DNA of 38,935 nt from a virus (IMGVR_UViG_3300015360_000012:1-38935); one strand, 5' to 3'. Positions 1 through 6,797 are shown, numbered from the stretch's first letter. Notes: a model not told the origin generated them from the letters alone. A program made the numbers and translations.

Positions 1-123
1 CGCCTTCAATCCGCCCTCGTTGCAACGCCGCATCCAATTCCCGAGGAATTTCAGCCGCGCCTTTTTGCGCCCGTTGGGTCGTTCGAATTCCCACGAATGC
101 GCCTTTTTCAATTCCCCGAAACG
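1..123. repeat. Left copy of 123-bp terminal direct repeat
   Basis: Bases 1-123 are identical to 38813-38935, which marks an assembly overlap of a circular molecule (or a terminally redundant, circularly permuted one). Joining the ends gives 38,812 bp and restores one uninterrupted reading frame across the junction, which supports circularity over a chance repeat. Confidence 0.95.
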
Positions 124-834
124 ATCCACACACGGAACCGCCGCCCGCCACAATTCCATTGCCTGCACGAGCCGGACCCGGCCCGTCCTTGGGTCAACGC
201 TGTTTAACTGCGTGTCGTCCCGGTACAGCGGGAGGTCTTTCAGCCAGACGTTTGCTTGCTCCCTGTCTTTGCATACCTGCGCCGTTTCGGCCGGCTGCGG
301 GGCATCGCCCCCAGCTATTCTTTTGACGTTGTACTTCTGGTGTACTTCTTGAAGTACTTCTTTATCTTGCGCCCTTGTTTGCGCACCTGTTTGCGCACCT
401 GTTTGCGCACCTACTATCGAAAACGTATTGATTTCTGGCGAGTTTAACCGCGTTAGTGACCGCGTTAGTGACCGCGTTAGTGACCGCGTTAGCTGGTATT
501 TCTCAAAATTAAGCAATTTCACCCGCCGTAAACTGTACTTTCCAACCTTCACGGTTGTTGGGTTAATCATGCCAAGCAGCGTCATTTTATTCAGGATTGT
601 TCTTAAATTCTGGTAGGAGATAAGGCACTGCTCTGCAAAATCACGTTCCGAAAATACACATTCCCCGCGGTCTATTTGAATTTCTATTCCAGACTTTTCG
701 TGTAAAAAAGCGCGCGGTTTATAATTAACACCCATCATCAATTCCGTCCAAACCGAACGCCCTGCCAACGTCTTCCAGATTTCCGAATCCCGAACCTTCC
801 GATGCAACGCGACATACCCTCTACTTTGTCTCAT
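1..834 (-). CDS. Phage replisome organizer / replication initiator, N-terminal part (continues at 38812-38612)
   Basis: The frame opens at ATG 834 and runs to base 1 without a stop (278 codons). It continues across the circular junction to the stop at 38612, for 344 residues in all. Residues 1-105 resemble the winged-helix N-terminal domain of phage replisome organizer (DnaD/RepO-like) proteins: a start-proximal LHRKVRDSEIW stretch, an FLHEKSG segment, an R-G-E-C turn, a recognition-helix region and a closing LLNFEKYQ. Residues about 114-162 are built of short tandem repeats (LTRS, GAQT) encoded by iteron-like DNA, as in lambda O, where the origin lies inside the initiator gene. The C-terminal half is basic with an FLGNWMRRC segment and probably contacts helicase or loader. 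The leader is GGGAGGCTCGCTG-ATG. It is third in a tandem set of related genes. The family call is firm; the origin role is inferred. Confidence 0.8.
   Translation of the reverse strand, partial: MRQSRGYVALHRKVRDSEIWKTLAGRSVWTELMMGVNYKPRAFLHEKSGIEIQIDRGECVFSERDFAEQCLISYQNLRTILNKMTLLGMINPTTVKVGKYSLRRVKLLNFEKYQLTRSLTRSLTRSLTRLNSPEINTFSIVGAQTGAQTGAQTRAQDKEVLQEVHQKYNVKRIAGGDAPQPAETAQVCKDREQANVWLKDLPLYRDDTQLNSVDPRTGRVRLVQAMELWRAAVPCVDRFGELKKAHSWEFERPNGRKKARLKFLGNWMRRCNEGGLKA
331..494. repeat. Three iteron-like tandem arrays inside the initiator gene (candidate origin)
   Basis: Three arrays lie within 164 bp. GTACTTCT occurs at 331-338, 342-349 and 354-361. GTTTGCGCACCT occurs as three perfect 12-bp units at 377-412, with a degenerate unit just before. 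ACCGCGTTAGTG occurs at 447-458, 459-470 and 471-482, with a 10/12 copy at 483-494. All lie mid-gene in the putative replication initiator, between the DNA-binding domain and the C-terminal half, the position of the lambda origin within O. The repeats are direct and about one helical turn long, as iterons are. Initiator binding is inferred; a purely protein-level repeat is the alternative. Confidence 0.6.
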
Positions 835-919
835 CAGCGAGCCTCCCGTATCTTTGATTGTTTACTAAAGCGTTTGACTTTTTATCGGCCCTAATCCGTT
901 CTTAAAAAACTCCTCCGCC
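740..919. repeat. 180-bp direct repeat, copy 1
   Basis: Matches 1184-1363 with two differences over 180 bp, at an offset of 444 bp. It spans the 3' end of one gene, its stop, the leader with the ribosome binding site, and the 5' end of the next gene. Confidence 0.95.
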
Positions 920-1278
920 TCCATTTTCTGCGCCGCGTTATATTTCTCAAAATTCAGCATCGTAACAACCGTCAAACGGTTGGCCCCTTTGCCAATAATT
1001 TCCAGCTTTACCATTTCTAATTTCTGCATTTTTTCCAGCATGTTTCGGGCTGATGTATAACTGACCAAACATTCATCCGCAAAAGGCCTAACGCCGATCA
1101 CGCATTGACCCCGTGCTATTTCAATTTGTGTTCCAGAAGTCTGGTGTAGGAAGGAGAACGGCGTGTGTGCGGTTTTGAGCAATAATTCCGTCCAAACCGA
1201 ACGCCCTGCCAACGTCTTCCAGATTTCCGAATCCCGAACCTTCCGATGCAACGCGACATGCCCTCCACTTTGTCTCAT
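865..1278 (-). CDS. Stand-alone winged-helix paralogue of the replication initiator N-terminus
   Basis: 137 residues starting at ATG 1278 with leader GGGAGGCTCGCTG. It has the same layout as the first ~105 residues of the 344-residue initiator. The first ~33 residues are nearly identical (LHRKVRDSEIWKTLAGRSVW), the middle is clearly diverged, and it ends in a closing LNFEKYN. It lacks the repeat region and C-terminal half. Its last 17 residues (AEEFFKNGLGPIKSQTL) equal those of the upstream gene 1309-1638, because a 180-bp DNA repeat covers both junctions. It probably binds DNA, perhaps competing with or regulating the initiator; that role is inference. Confidence 0.8.
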   Translation of the reverse strand: MRQSGGHVALHRKVRDSEIWKTLAGRSVWTELLLKTAHTPFSFLHQTSGTQIEIARGQCVIGVRPFADECLVSYTSARNMLEKMQKLEMVKLEIIGKGANRLTVVTMLNFEKYNAAQKMEAEEFFKNGLGPIKSQTL

Positions 1279-1363
1279 CAGCGAGCCTCCCGTATCTTTG
1301 ATTGTTTACTAAAGCGTTTGACTTTTTATCGGCCCTAATCCGTTCTTAAAAAACTCCTCCGCC
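1184..1363. repeat. 180-bp direct repeat, copy 2
   Basis: Partner of 740-919 with two mismatches. Near-identity at the gene junctions beside diverged gene centres points to recent unequal exchange or gene conversion between tandem paralogues. Confidence 0.95.
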
Positions 1364-1638
1364 GTGTCTATCCCGTACAGCACTTGGATATATAAAACCC
1401 CCCGCACTTCAGCGACCGAAATAAACCCTAACCGTTGCAGTTTTTTCAGCGCATACCGCGCTTCTTCTGGCGTGTCTAACCGCGCCTTTTCCCTGAGGAA
1501 TTCCAGACCGAACGCCGTCTGCATAAACACGCGTTTTGCCCATTCTCGTTTATGGCTATTTTGAAAAAGAGCCCCAAACATACGTGTGCCATCCCCACCG
1601 ATGGATTTATTCGGGTGCGTTTTGATGCTGATTTTCAC
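1309..1638 (-). CDS. Small winged-helix-like protein, first gene of replication operon
   Basis: 109 residues from GTG 1638, chosen because AAGGAGG sits 7 bases upstream (1646-1652). An in-frame ATG at 1701 has no binding site and would put the leader dyad inside the gene. The middle (about residues 45-85) has helix-rich spacing with LDTPEEARYALKKLQRLGF followed by a beta-hairpin-like segment, suggestive of a winged helix. The C-terminal 17 residues are shared with the next gene through the 180-bp repeat. Likely an early regulator or DNA-binding accessory. The function is not recognised beyond this. Confidence 0.65.
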   Translation of the reverse strand: MKISIKTHPNKSIGGDGTRMFGALFQNSHKREWAKRVFMQTAFGLEFLREKARLDTPEEARYALKKLQRLGFISVAEVRGVLYIQVLYGIDTAEEFFKNGLGPIKSQTL

Positions 1639-1665
1639 TCGGTGGCCTCCTTGGGCAAAAAAATA

Positions 1666-1745
1666 CCCGACGGTCTGAAAATGAACCTTGGCGGGTTTCA
1701 TTTACGTAATCGACCGTCGGGAAATCTAACCTCGGTATTATACCG
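1666..1745 (-). promoter_or_regulatory. Promoter-like region with palindromic -10 and leader dyad
   Basis: On the minus strand a perfect TATAAT (1737-1742) lies within the 13-bp near-palindrome CGGTATTATACCG (1733-1745). No good -35 lies 16-18 bp upstream. The leader then holds a 10-bp perfect inverted repeat, CCCGACGGTC (1666-1675) with GACCGTCGGG (1712-1721), ending about 14 bases before the AAGGAGG of gene 1309-1638. A weak -35 with dyads over the -10 and leader suggests operator control or an RNA hairpin. The start site is inferred. Confidence 0.45.
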
Positions 1746-1807
1746 CGATCAAAATCTGTTTGATTACATAAAATAAACCCAACCAAGGCATCTGAATTAA
1801 AGGTTAT

Positions 1808-2893
1808 TTACCCTACGTTTGTAAACGAATCCCTTGTTTTCATTGCATTTGTAAGCAGTATTTCTTTTATGTGCGTCGCAATCGCACGTATAAATAATGG
1901 GGGAACTGAATTTCCAATACGTGCCCATTGATTTTTTAATGTCCCATTAAAAATAAATTTATCAGGAAATGAAGAGCACCGTTTAATGGCCGCGATCGAT
2001 AAAAAGGCGCGGGTATCGGGATGTAACAACGCTCTTTGTGTGCAAATCGTAGGGCACGGCTCTGTCCAGCTTAAACGCCGCCAACTAAAATGCGAATGTC
2101 GCGCCCCGAGATCTGTTAATACGATGGCCATACCGCCCCCCCGTTTAATGAGGGAATAGGCGGCCACGCCTTTTTTGATACTTATGACAGGGCCAACACT
2201 TTCAATTCCTTGGCAAGCGTCGATAAACGTATAAGGGGTAGTAACAGACGGAGAAGGATGGCCTGGTGTTCCCTCAAGGTCATTGCGAATTCCGACAAAA
2301 ATGATGCGTTGCCTGGATTGAGGAACCCCATACCACATGGCATTTAAAATACGCGCTGCAACGCGGTATCCGGAGTTGCGCATCGTTTTAAGAATCTCAG
2401 CGAAAACTAATTTCATTTCGCCCCTAACCATACCGGACACGTTTTCCATCACAATGACTTTGGGTTTAAAGATGTCAATGACGCGCAGATATTCACGAAA
2501 CAATTGATTTCGCGGGTCTTCGATAATGCGGTTACCCGCCACCGAAAACCCTTGGCAAGGCGGCGATCCATCCAAAACATCAAGTTCTCCTGGTTTAAGA
2601 CGCGCTAAAGTCAGGGCCTCCGTAGCCGAAAGTCGCTGGATATCTCCATGATAAAGCGGGATATCCGGGAAATTCGTTCGGAAGGTTTCGGCGGCATGAT
2701 CGTCCCATTCAACCGCGAGACGTTCATCAAAACCCGCCATCGCATAACCCAGAGAAGATCCACCGCATCCAGCGAAAAGCGAAACGACGGTCGGCGCAGT
2801 GTTGGAACGTGGAGCTTGGGCGGTTGTCCAGGCGGCGGCCAGCCCAGTGGCGTACCCTACGGGAGTTTGAACATCTTCTCGCAATGGGGGCAC
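1808..2893 (-). CDS. DNA (cytosine-5-)-methyltransferase
   Basis: 361 residues. The class motifs are in order: I, FAGCGG (about 40-45, S-adenosylmethionine binding); IV, SPPCQGFS with catalytic Cys about 113; VI, MENVSG (about 149-154); VIII, QSRQRIIFVG (about 192-201); and X, IGNSVPP near 326. The target-recognition region between VIII and X is short, about 110 residues, so a short target site is likely. The GTG start at 2893 lies inside the end of the ParB-like gene (37-bp overlap), with GGAGG 4 bases upstream; a later start is possible because the first ~33 residues precede the fold. No restriction enzyme is adjacent, so it is an orphan phage methylase, probably protecting phage DNA or marking replication. 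Confidence 0.93.
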   Translation of the reverse strand: MPPLREDVQTPVGYATGLAAAWTTAQAPRSNTAPTVVSLFAGCGGSSLGYAMAGFDERLAVEWDDHAAETFRTNFPDIPLYHGDIQRLSATEALTLARLKPGELDVLDGSPPCQGFSVAGNRIIEDPRNQLFREYLRVIDIFKPKVIVMENVSGMVRGEMKLVFAEILKTMRNSGYRVAARILNAMWYGVPQSRQRIIFVGIRNDLEGTPGHPSPSVTTPYTFIDACQGIESVGPVISIKKGVAAYSLIKRGGGMAIVLTDLGARHSHFSWRRLSWTEPCPTICTQRALLHPDTRAFLSIAAIKRCSSFPDKFIFNGTLKNQWARIGNSVPPLFIRAIATHIKEILLTNAMKTRDSFTNVG

Positions 2894-3516
2894 GTGACCT
2901 CCGCTCCAGGTTTATAGACAGACTGAAAGCTGTCAGCAATCCCTTCATCTAGAAGTGGAGGCAATTGGTTTGGAATTTCCAATGCCGCTAAGAGTTGCTG
3001 TAGGGCGTCAGGTTCATAGCCGGCGGGCATTGGACCGGCGAGCGACTTCAATAGCTCTGCTAAGGCCAGCTTGTCAGTGTCGTGCATTTCGCCGACGCGG
3101 TCCATGCTAGCTAAAATCCTTTTTTCGGTTTCTTCGTCGACGTCAATAATAGCCGCCGGGACTTGTTGCCCAGAATTAAGCGCGACTTCAATTCGACCAT
3201 GCGCATCAATCACTTTACCTGTGCGTTTATTAAATAACGCTAACATGGAAGGCAACCAACCAAATTCATCCAACGATTTTTCAAGTTCGCGAAGTTGAAC
3301 TTCTGGATGGATTTTCCAATTGAGAGGATGGGGCGACATCGTTTTAGGATCAAGCCAGGCATACCCGATAGGCTTAGTCTTAAACCCCACCATAAACCCG
3401 TCTGACATTTCCTTTTCTGGTCCCACGCACACGGGCGGTTGTTGGGCGTCTTTCATTTTGGCGGGGGTTGGTTTTAAATCTTTCAGATTCATCTCTACAG
3501 TTTCGTGTTTAATCAT
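2857..3516 (-). CDS. ParB/Srx N-terminal-domain protein
   Basis: 219 residues, ATG 3516, with CGGAGGACAA upstream. Residues about 60-130 match the ParB-N/Srx fold: PHPLNWKIHP, a helix, an LALFNKRTG strand, then DAHGR in the place of the DGHHR/GxxR nucleotide-binding signature, and a V/I-rich strand. The C-terminus carries a CPHC half-knuckle. In phages such proteins sit next to DNA methyltransferases, as here, and act as nucleotide-dependent DNA-binding or nicking partners. No ParA is visible, so true partitioning is less likely. Confidence 0.8.
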   Translation of the reverse strand: MIKHETVEMNLKDLKPTPAKMKDAQQPPVCVGPEKEMSDGFMVGFKTKPIGYAWLDPKTMSPHPLNWKIHPEVQLRELEKSLDEFGWLPSMLALFNKRTGKVIDAHGRIEVALNSGQQVPAAIIDVDEETEKRILASMDRVGEMHDTDKLALAELLKSLAGPMPAGYEPDALQQLLAALEIPNQLPPLLDEGIADSFQSVYKPGAEVTCPHCEKMFKLP

Positions 3517-3593
3517 TTGTCCTCCGGTAAACTTTCTGCTATACGCAGGGCCTTATCCCCGTCGCCCGAGGGTGGGCAACGGAGGAAAGCCCC

Positions 3594-4193
3594 TTATTTC
3601 TCGAAACGGATTTCGTCTAAAAAGATAACGAATCCATCCGGGTTGTTATCGCGCGACGCTGACCATGCAAACCCACCCACGATTTTGGAAAGGTTTTTAT
3701 CTGCAAGGTCGATGGTGTACTTTTTCCATTCCTTTGTCAGTTCAACCGGGCCGATGCTTTGCGAATCAGTATCACCGTGTTCGCCCGTGATCCCGCCCAC
3801 TTTGAATTCAGCAATCGACTCTCCGCCCTTCTGGCCCTTGGCCCAGAACGTGAGCCTTTTGTAGCCTGTCAGGTCGTACCCACCCAGTTTATCGCCCCAA
3901 TTATTGGCCGGGTTTTGCCAGAAACAACCGGCCCAATTCGCGCCTTGTTTGGCCGCGCCGCTATACGTCCATTTGATTGATGTTTTTCCATCGGCAGGAT
4001 CTATCGTGTTTCCATCTTCGATACGCAAGTCGCCGTAGTCGCCCATCCATCCCGAGGGGATGAAATGGTTTCCCTGTGCGCCTTTGTCGGAGTAAACGTA
4101 AAACACTTCACCGGATTTCGTTGCTTTTGGCGTCGTGGCGAGTACCGGAGTAACCAACGCTCCGCACAGCAACAGCAGTGTTGTCTTTTTCAT
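3594..4193 (-). CDS. Secreted carbohydrate-binding-module-like protein
   Basis: 199 residues, ATG 4193 with leader GGGAGGCTCGCGAA. A classic signal peptide (KK, then LLLLCGALVTPVLA) occupies residues 1-19. The rest looks like a galactose-binding-type jelly roll: YDLTGYKRLTFWAKG, an EFKVGG strand, the two-strand LTKEWKKYTIDL pattern and a closing IFLDEIRFEK, as in carbohydrate-binding modules of environmental bacteria. It sits in the early, DNA-metabolism operon rather than with tail genes, so it is probably made in the infected cell and exported. Role unknown: surface masking or glycan capture are possibilities. A lipoprotein is unlikely because no Cys follows the signal. Confidence 0.7.
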   Translation of the reverse strand: MKKTTLLLLCGALVTPVLATTPKATKSGEVFYVYSDKGAQGNHFIPSGWMGDYGDLRIEDGNTIDPADGKTSIKWTYSGAAKQGANWAGCFWQNPANNWGDKLGGYDLTGYKRLTFWAKGQKGGESIAEFKVGGITGEHGDTDSQSIGPVELTKEWKKYTIDLADKNLSKIVGGFAWSASRDNNPDGFVIFLDEIRFEK

Positions 4194-4234
4194 TTCGCGA
4201 GCCTCCCGATTTTTTAACGTCTAACGAAAACGTT

Positions 4235-4453
4235 TCACTGTTTCCCAATCGCCTTGCGCCACCGAACATAATCGTCACATGGCGGGGGCTGGCAATATTT
4301 ATGGTGATTGACGATATAGACCTCGGCGACTTTCAAGCGGGTGAGGAGAGCTTTAACTTCGGTTGCGTCTACCGTGCATACCGTGGACAGCATGCCTTCA
4401 CGCTTGGTCGCATTTTCTTTCAACCGCTTCAAATCTTCATCGGTAAAAGTCAT
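4235..4453 (-). CDS. Small phage protein of unknown function
   Basis: 72 residues, ATG 4453, with AGGAAAGG about 10 bases upstream. The N-terminus is helical and charged (DEDLKRLKEN), followed by a VKALLTRLKVAEVYI helix. A CQPPPCDDYVRWRKA tail has two Cys. It lies four bases after gene 4457-4618 and belongs to the same operon. Confidence 0.7.
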   Translation of the reverse strand: MTFTDEDLKRLKENATKREGMLSTVCTVDATEVKALLTRLKVAEVYIVNHHKYCQPPPCDDYVRWRKAIGKQ

Positions 4454-4456
4454 GTG

Positions 4457-4618
4457 TTATACGCCTTTCCTAGGAGACCTAATCTTTTCCAAGGCCGCCT
4501 TTGCCGGTCTTAAATCAGCGGACTCTAAAATCTCCTGTTCAACTGAGCGCAAATCATCGTCGTAGTACCACTGTAACGCATCCACAGCGATTCTCAGTGC
4601 TTCTTCTTTTGGAGTCAT
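4457..4618 (-). CDS. Small acidic helical protein
   Basis: 53 residues, start ATG 4618 overlapping the stop of the alanine-rich gene (ATGA) with GGAGGAGGAACC upstream, one of the best ribosome sites in the window. The sequence begins MTPKEEALRIAVDALQWYYD and is almost all helix. Function not recognised. Confidence 0.7.
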   Translation of the reverse strand: MTPKEEALRIAVDALQWYYDDDLRSVEQEILESADLRPAKAALEKIRSPRKGV

Positions 4619-5346
4619 GGTTCCTCCTCCAATAAACTCACCCCATAGTTCAGGATTTTAAGGTGCATCTGTTTTTTGGCGTCGGCGGCGGCGGCGTTGG
4701 CTTTGGCGTCGGAGTAGGCGACGAGGTGGTAAGCGGCGGCGTAATCGGCGGCGACGGATGCGTCGGCGGCGTTGGCGTAGGCGTATGCGGCTGCGGCGTC
4801 GGCGGCGTAGGCGGCGGCGTAGTCGGCTGATGCGTAGTAGTCGGTGTAGGCTGCTGCTGCGGTTGCTGTGGCGGCGGCTGAGGTGTAGGCTGAGGAGTAG
4901 GCGGCGGCGGTTGCTGTGGCGGCGGCTGAGGTGTAGGCTGAGGAGTAGGCGGCGGCGGCTGCTGTGGCGGCGGCTGAGGTGTAGGCTGCTGCGGTTGCTG
5001 TGGCGTCGGCTGAGGAGTAGGCTGCTGCGTAGGCGGCCCTTCTTGTCGCCACCGTATCATTCGCCAATACAGCCTTTGCAGCCTCAATAGCCTGGCGCGG
5101 CAGTAGATCTTTTGGATTTTCTGCCTCAAAAATATGTATCACCTGCTCAGCTGAAAATATCGCATAGGACAAACACTGCCGTCTGGTCATCACACGCACA
5201 ATAAGCCAATTTGCCAAGCCTATTTTGTCGTTCTCAATCAGGTTTATCAGTCCGTCGACTGGATCTGTAATTCCCTGAGCAAGAAACCATTTTTTGACGT
5301 CACTGCACGCATCATGACGTTCCAACCATTTCCGATTGATAATCAG
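4615..5346 (-). CDS. Alanine-rich repeat protein with putative-immunity-type N-terminus
   Basis: About 243 residues. The N-terminal ~95 residues (WLERHDAC..VKKWF, then WLIVR and LPRQAIEAAKAVL) resemble the phage-borne putative immunity-protein family, which is followed by long AAYAA-type helices. Here ~110 residues of Ala/Tyr/Ser/Thr repeats lie between that and a short C-terminus. I place the start at CTG 5346: it forms a CTGA overlap with the stop of a 14-codon ORF, GGAGG lies 7 bases upstream, and the extension gives the INRKWLERH stretch expected before the conserved core. TTG 5325 is the conventional alternative but has no binding site. The role in phages is unknown. Confidence 0.75.
   Translation of the reverse strand: MIINRKWLERHDACSDVKKWFLAQGITDPVDGLINLIENDKIGLANWLIVRVMTRRQCLSYAIFSAEQVIHIFEAENPKDLLPRQAIEAAKAVLANDTVATRRAAYAAAYSSADATATAAAYTSAAATAAAAAYSSAYTSAAATATAAAYSSAYTSAAATATAAAAYTDYYASADYAAAYAADAAAAYAYANAADASVAADYAAAYHLVAYSDAKANAAAADAKKQMHLKILNYGVSLLEEEP
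4850..5030. repeat. 48-bp tandem repeats inside alanine-rich gene
   Basis: Near-identical 48-bp units begin at 4864, 4912 and 4960, followed by a shortened 36-bp copy at 4996. Each 48-bp unit encodes 16 residues, so copy-number change would keep the frame. The whole stretch is low-complexity GCG/GTA triplets. Confidence 0.85.
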
Positions 5347-5386
5347 GGTTTAGCCTCCAATTCATCCGCATCGTCCAGCCAGCTCA
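5343..5386 (-). CDS. 14-codon ORF, possible leader peptide
   Basis: ATG 5386 overlaps the stop of the preceding frame (ATGA). The peptide MSWLDDADELEAKP ends at a TGA overlapping the proposed CTG start of the alanine-rich gene. Its own binding site is poor, and it contains the GGAGG that would serve the next gene. It may only pass ribosomes to that gene by translational coupling. Weak on its own. Confidence 0.3.
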
Positions 5387-5588
5387 TTCTGATTCCGCCG
5401 GTTCAGAGAAATGCGGCAACGACTCCTGCACGTTCGTTTTTCGCGACTCAGAGAATTTATTCGCGTCCGGGCACGTGCTGAAATGGCTCACGTAAAACGT
5501 TTCCCCGATCACGTGCGCTGGAACCTCCACAGTCGGGGTAAGAATCCTTCTCGCCTGGAATTTGATGCTGCTTTTTTTTGGGGGTCAT
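5383..5588 (-). pseudogene. Small gene with reading frame broken at an eight-A run
   Basis: ATG 5588 overlaps the previous stop (ATGA). Five codons in, there is a run of eight A (minus strand, 5572-5579). The zero frame ends after 43 codons of uncharacteristic sequence at 5457. Dropping one A opens a protein of about 65 residues that reads well (TPTVEVPAHVIGETFYVSHF) and ends in a TGA overlapping the next ATG at 5383. Either the gene is disrupted, the run is miscounted, or slippage restores the frame. Function not recognised. Confidence 0.45.
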
Positions 5589-6064
5589 GCGATACCTTGC
5601 GCCGCGGCATTTCTGTAGCGGTAGGCCTTCATGTAAATGCGTCTGTAGATCCGCGGATCAACTTTAATGGCGGGTTTATTAAGCGTTTCCCCATACTTCT
5701 CCAGCATTTCGCGCACCATTTCGGACAGCGGAGGAGTTTCTTGGTCCTGAATCTGTTTAACCACAGCCGGGATCTTTGCAGCGAAACTTGACAATTCCTT
5801 CTTCCATACGCCGAAAGCTTTTAAGAAAGCCTCGTCGCCGCTCGGGCCGTCCGCGGCATACTGAAATCCCATGGGCGAGACCGCTTCGACTTTGAACCGA
5901 ATAGTCCAGCCGTGTTCGCGCAAACTGGAGAGCATTTGTTTCACGCGCTCCGTTTGTGGGATTTCAGTCAAAATATTTTGCGGCTTGTGCAACGCATGGC
6001 GGCGTTTCTTGCGCCCTTTAGAAGGGGGGCTCGCTCTGATTTTCTGCATCGCGGTATGTTTCAT
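5585..6064 (-). CDS. Basic phage protein of unknown function
   Basis: About 159 residues from ATG 6064, chosen because longer forms would run through the end of the preceding gene. A very basic N-terminus (KGRKKRRHALHKPQ) is followed by a possible compact domain with SSLREHGWTIRFKVEAV strands and a helical C-terminus (MVREMLEKYGE, then RIYRRIYMKAYRYR). It lies in the recombination operon after a coiled-coil protein. No clear Shine-Dalgarno site; coupling to the upstream stop 20 bases away is likely. Confidence 0.7.
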   Translation of the reverse strand: MKHTAMQKIRASPPSKGRKKRRHALHKPQNILTEIPQTERVKQMLSSLREHGWTIRFKVEAVSPMGFQYAADGPSGDEAFLKAFGVWKKELSSFAAKIPAVVKQIQDQETPPLSEMVREMLEKYGETLNKPAIKVDPRIYRRIYMKAYRYRNAAAQGIA

Positions 6065-6083
6065 CGACAACGTGCTTCGGCAC

Positions 6084-6797
6084 TCACGGGACTTTATACC
6101 CACTGGCTGATATCGTCTCTTCCAACTCAAAGAGAATCCCCGGCACAACCATATTGCCTTCCTGTTCCGTGGCCTTTTGGCTTAACCATTTCAGATTAAC
6201 CTCTACGCTGTCCGTCAATTCCGGTTTTGCCATGACTTCATGCAAAAATTCCCGTTTGTTTACACAACGCGCCACCCATTTCTTTTTGTGTTTAATCCCA
6301 TCCACTTTAACCTCCTGCGGTGCCGGTGTATTCGCTTCTCCGGCACTTTCCAGAATCGCATTTGCGAGGATAGAATTTCCTTGTTTTATCAACGTTTCTA
6401 TCGCCACCATCTTTTCATCATCGGCCCGTTTCACATCCGCCGCCAAACGCGCTTGATCTTCCGCCCTAATCCGCGCTTCCTCGACATTCTTCCATTCGCA
6501 CATCGGTTTGGAAACAATCGCGTGACAATCCACGCGCGGTTTAATCAGCCGCGTCATCAGGTCGCGGATGTTCAAGTAGTGCCGGTACGCTTCGGCGCGA
6601 AGTGGATCGAGGTTTGTTTTAATGCTTTTTTCTTCGGTCTTTAACGTCTTGAGGTAGGAAGAACATAGGCTGTACCACGCCATGCTTTTATTCGGCTCGT
6701 TCGCCAACGCCCGCGCCTGTTTAACCGCCGCCGATTCATCGACTTCAAACTCCGCTGATACTTCAATCACATGTTGCAGGGTCATTTCCGTTGCCAT
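6084..6797 (-). CDS. Coiled-coil protein of recombination cluster
   Basis: 237 residues from ATG 6797 (leader GGAGGCTCGAAAA). Long charged helices run from about residue 20 to 145, with EEARIRAEDQARLAADVKRA as the clearest coiled-coil stretch. A small globular C-terminal part follows (KKKWVARCVNKREFLHEV), rich in basic residues. Its place directly after the exonuclease, with a 35-bp overlap, fits accessory proteins found beside RecT/exonuclease pairs in siphophages. Function unproven. Confidence 0.75.
   Translation of the reverse strand: MATEMTLQHVIEVSAEFEVDESAAVKQARALANEPNKSMAWYSLCSSYLKTLKTEEKSIKTNLDPLRAEAYRHYLNIRDLMTRLIKPRVDCHAIVSKPMCEWKNVEEARIRAEDQARLAADVKRADDEKMVAIETLIKQGNSILANAILESAGEANTPAPQEVKVDGIKHKKKWVARCVNKREFLHEVMAKPELTDSVEVNLKWLSQKATEQEGNMVVPGILFELEETISASGYKVP

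Noticed and set aside
331-494. Repeat arrays as a CRISPR array
   Set aside because: Units are 8-12 bp, tandem without spacers, and inside a coding frame.
4650-5129. Minus-strand Pro/Gln/Thr-rich open frame of 159 codons
   Set aside because: Shadow of the alanine-repeat gene in another frame, caused by the GCG/GTA triplet repeat.
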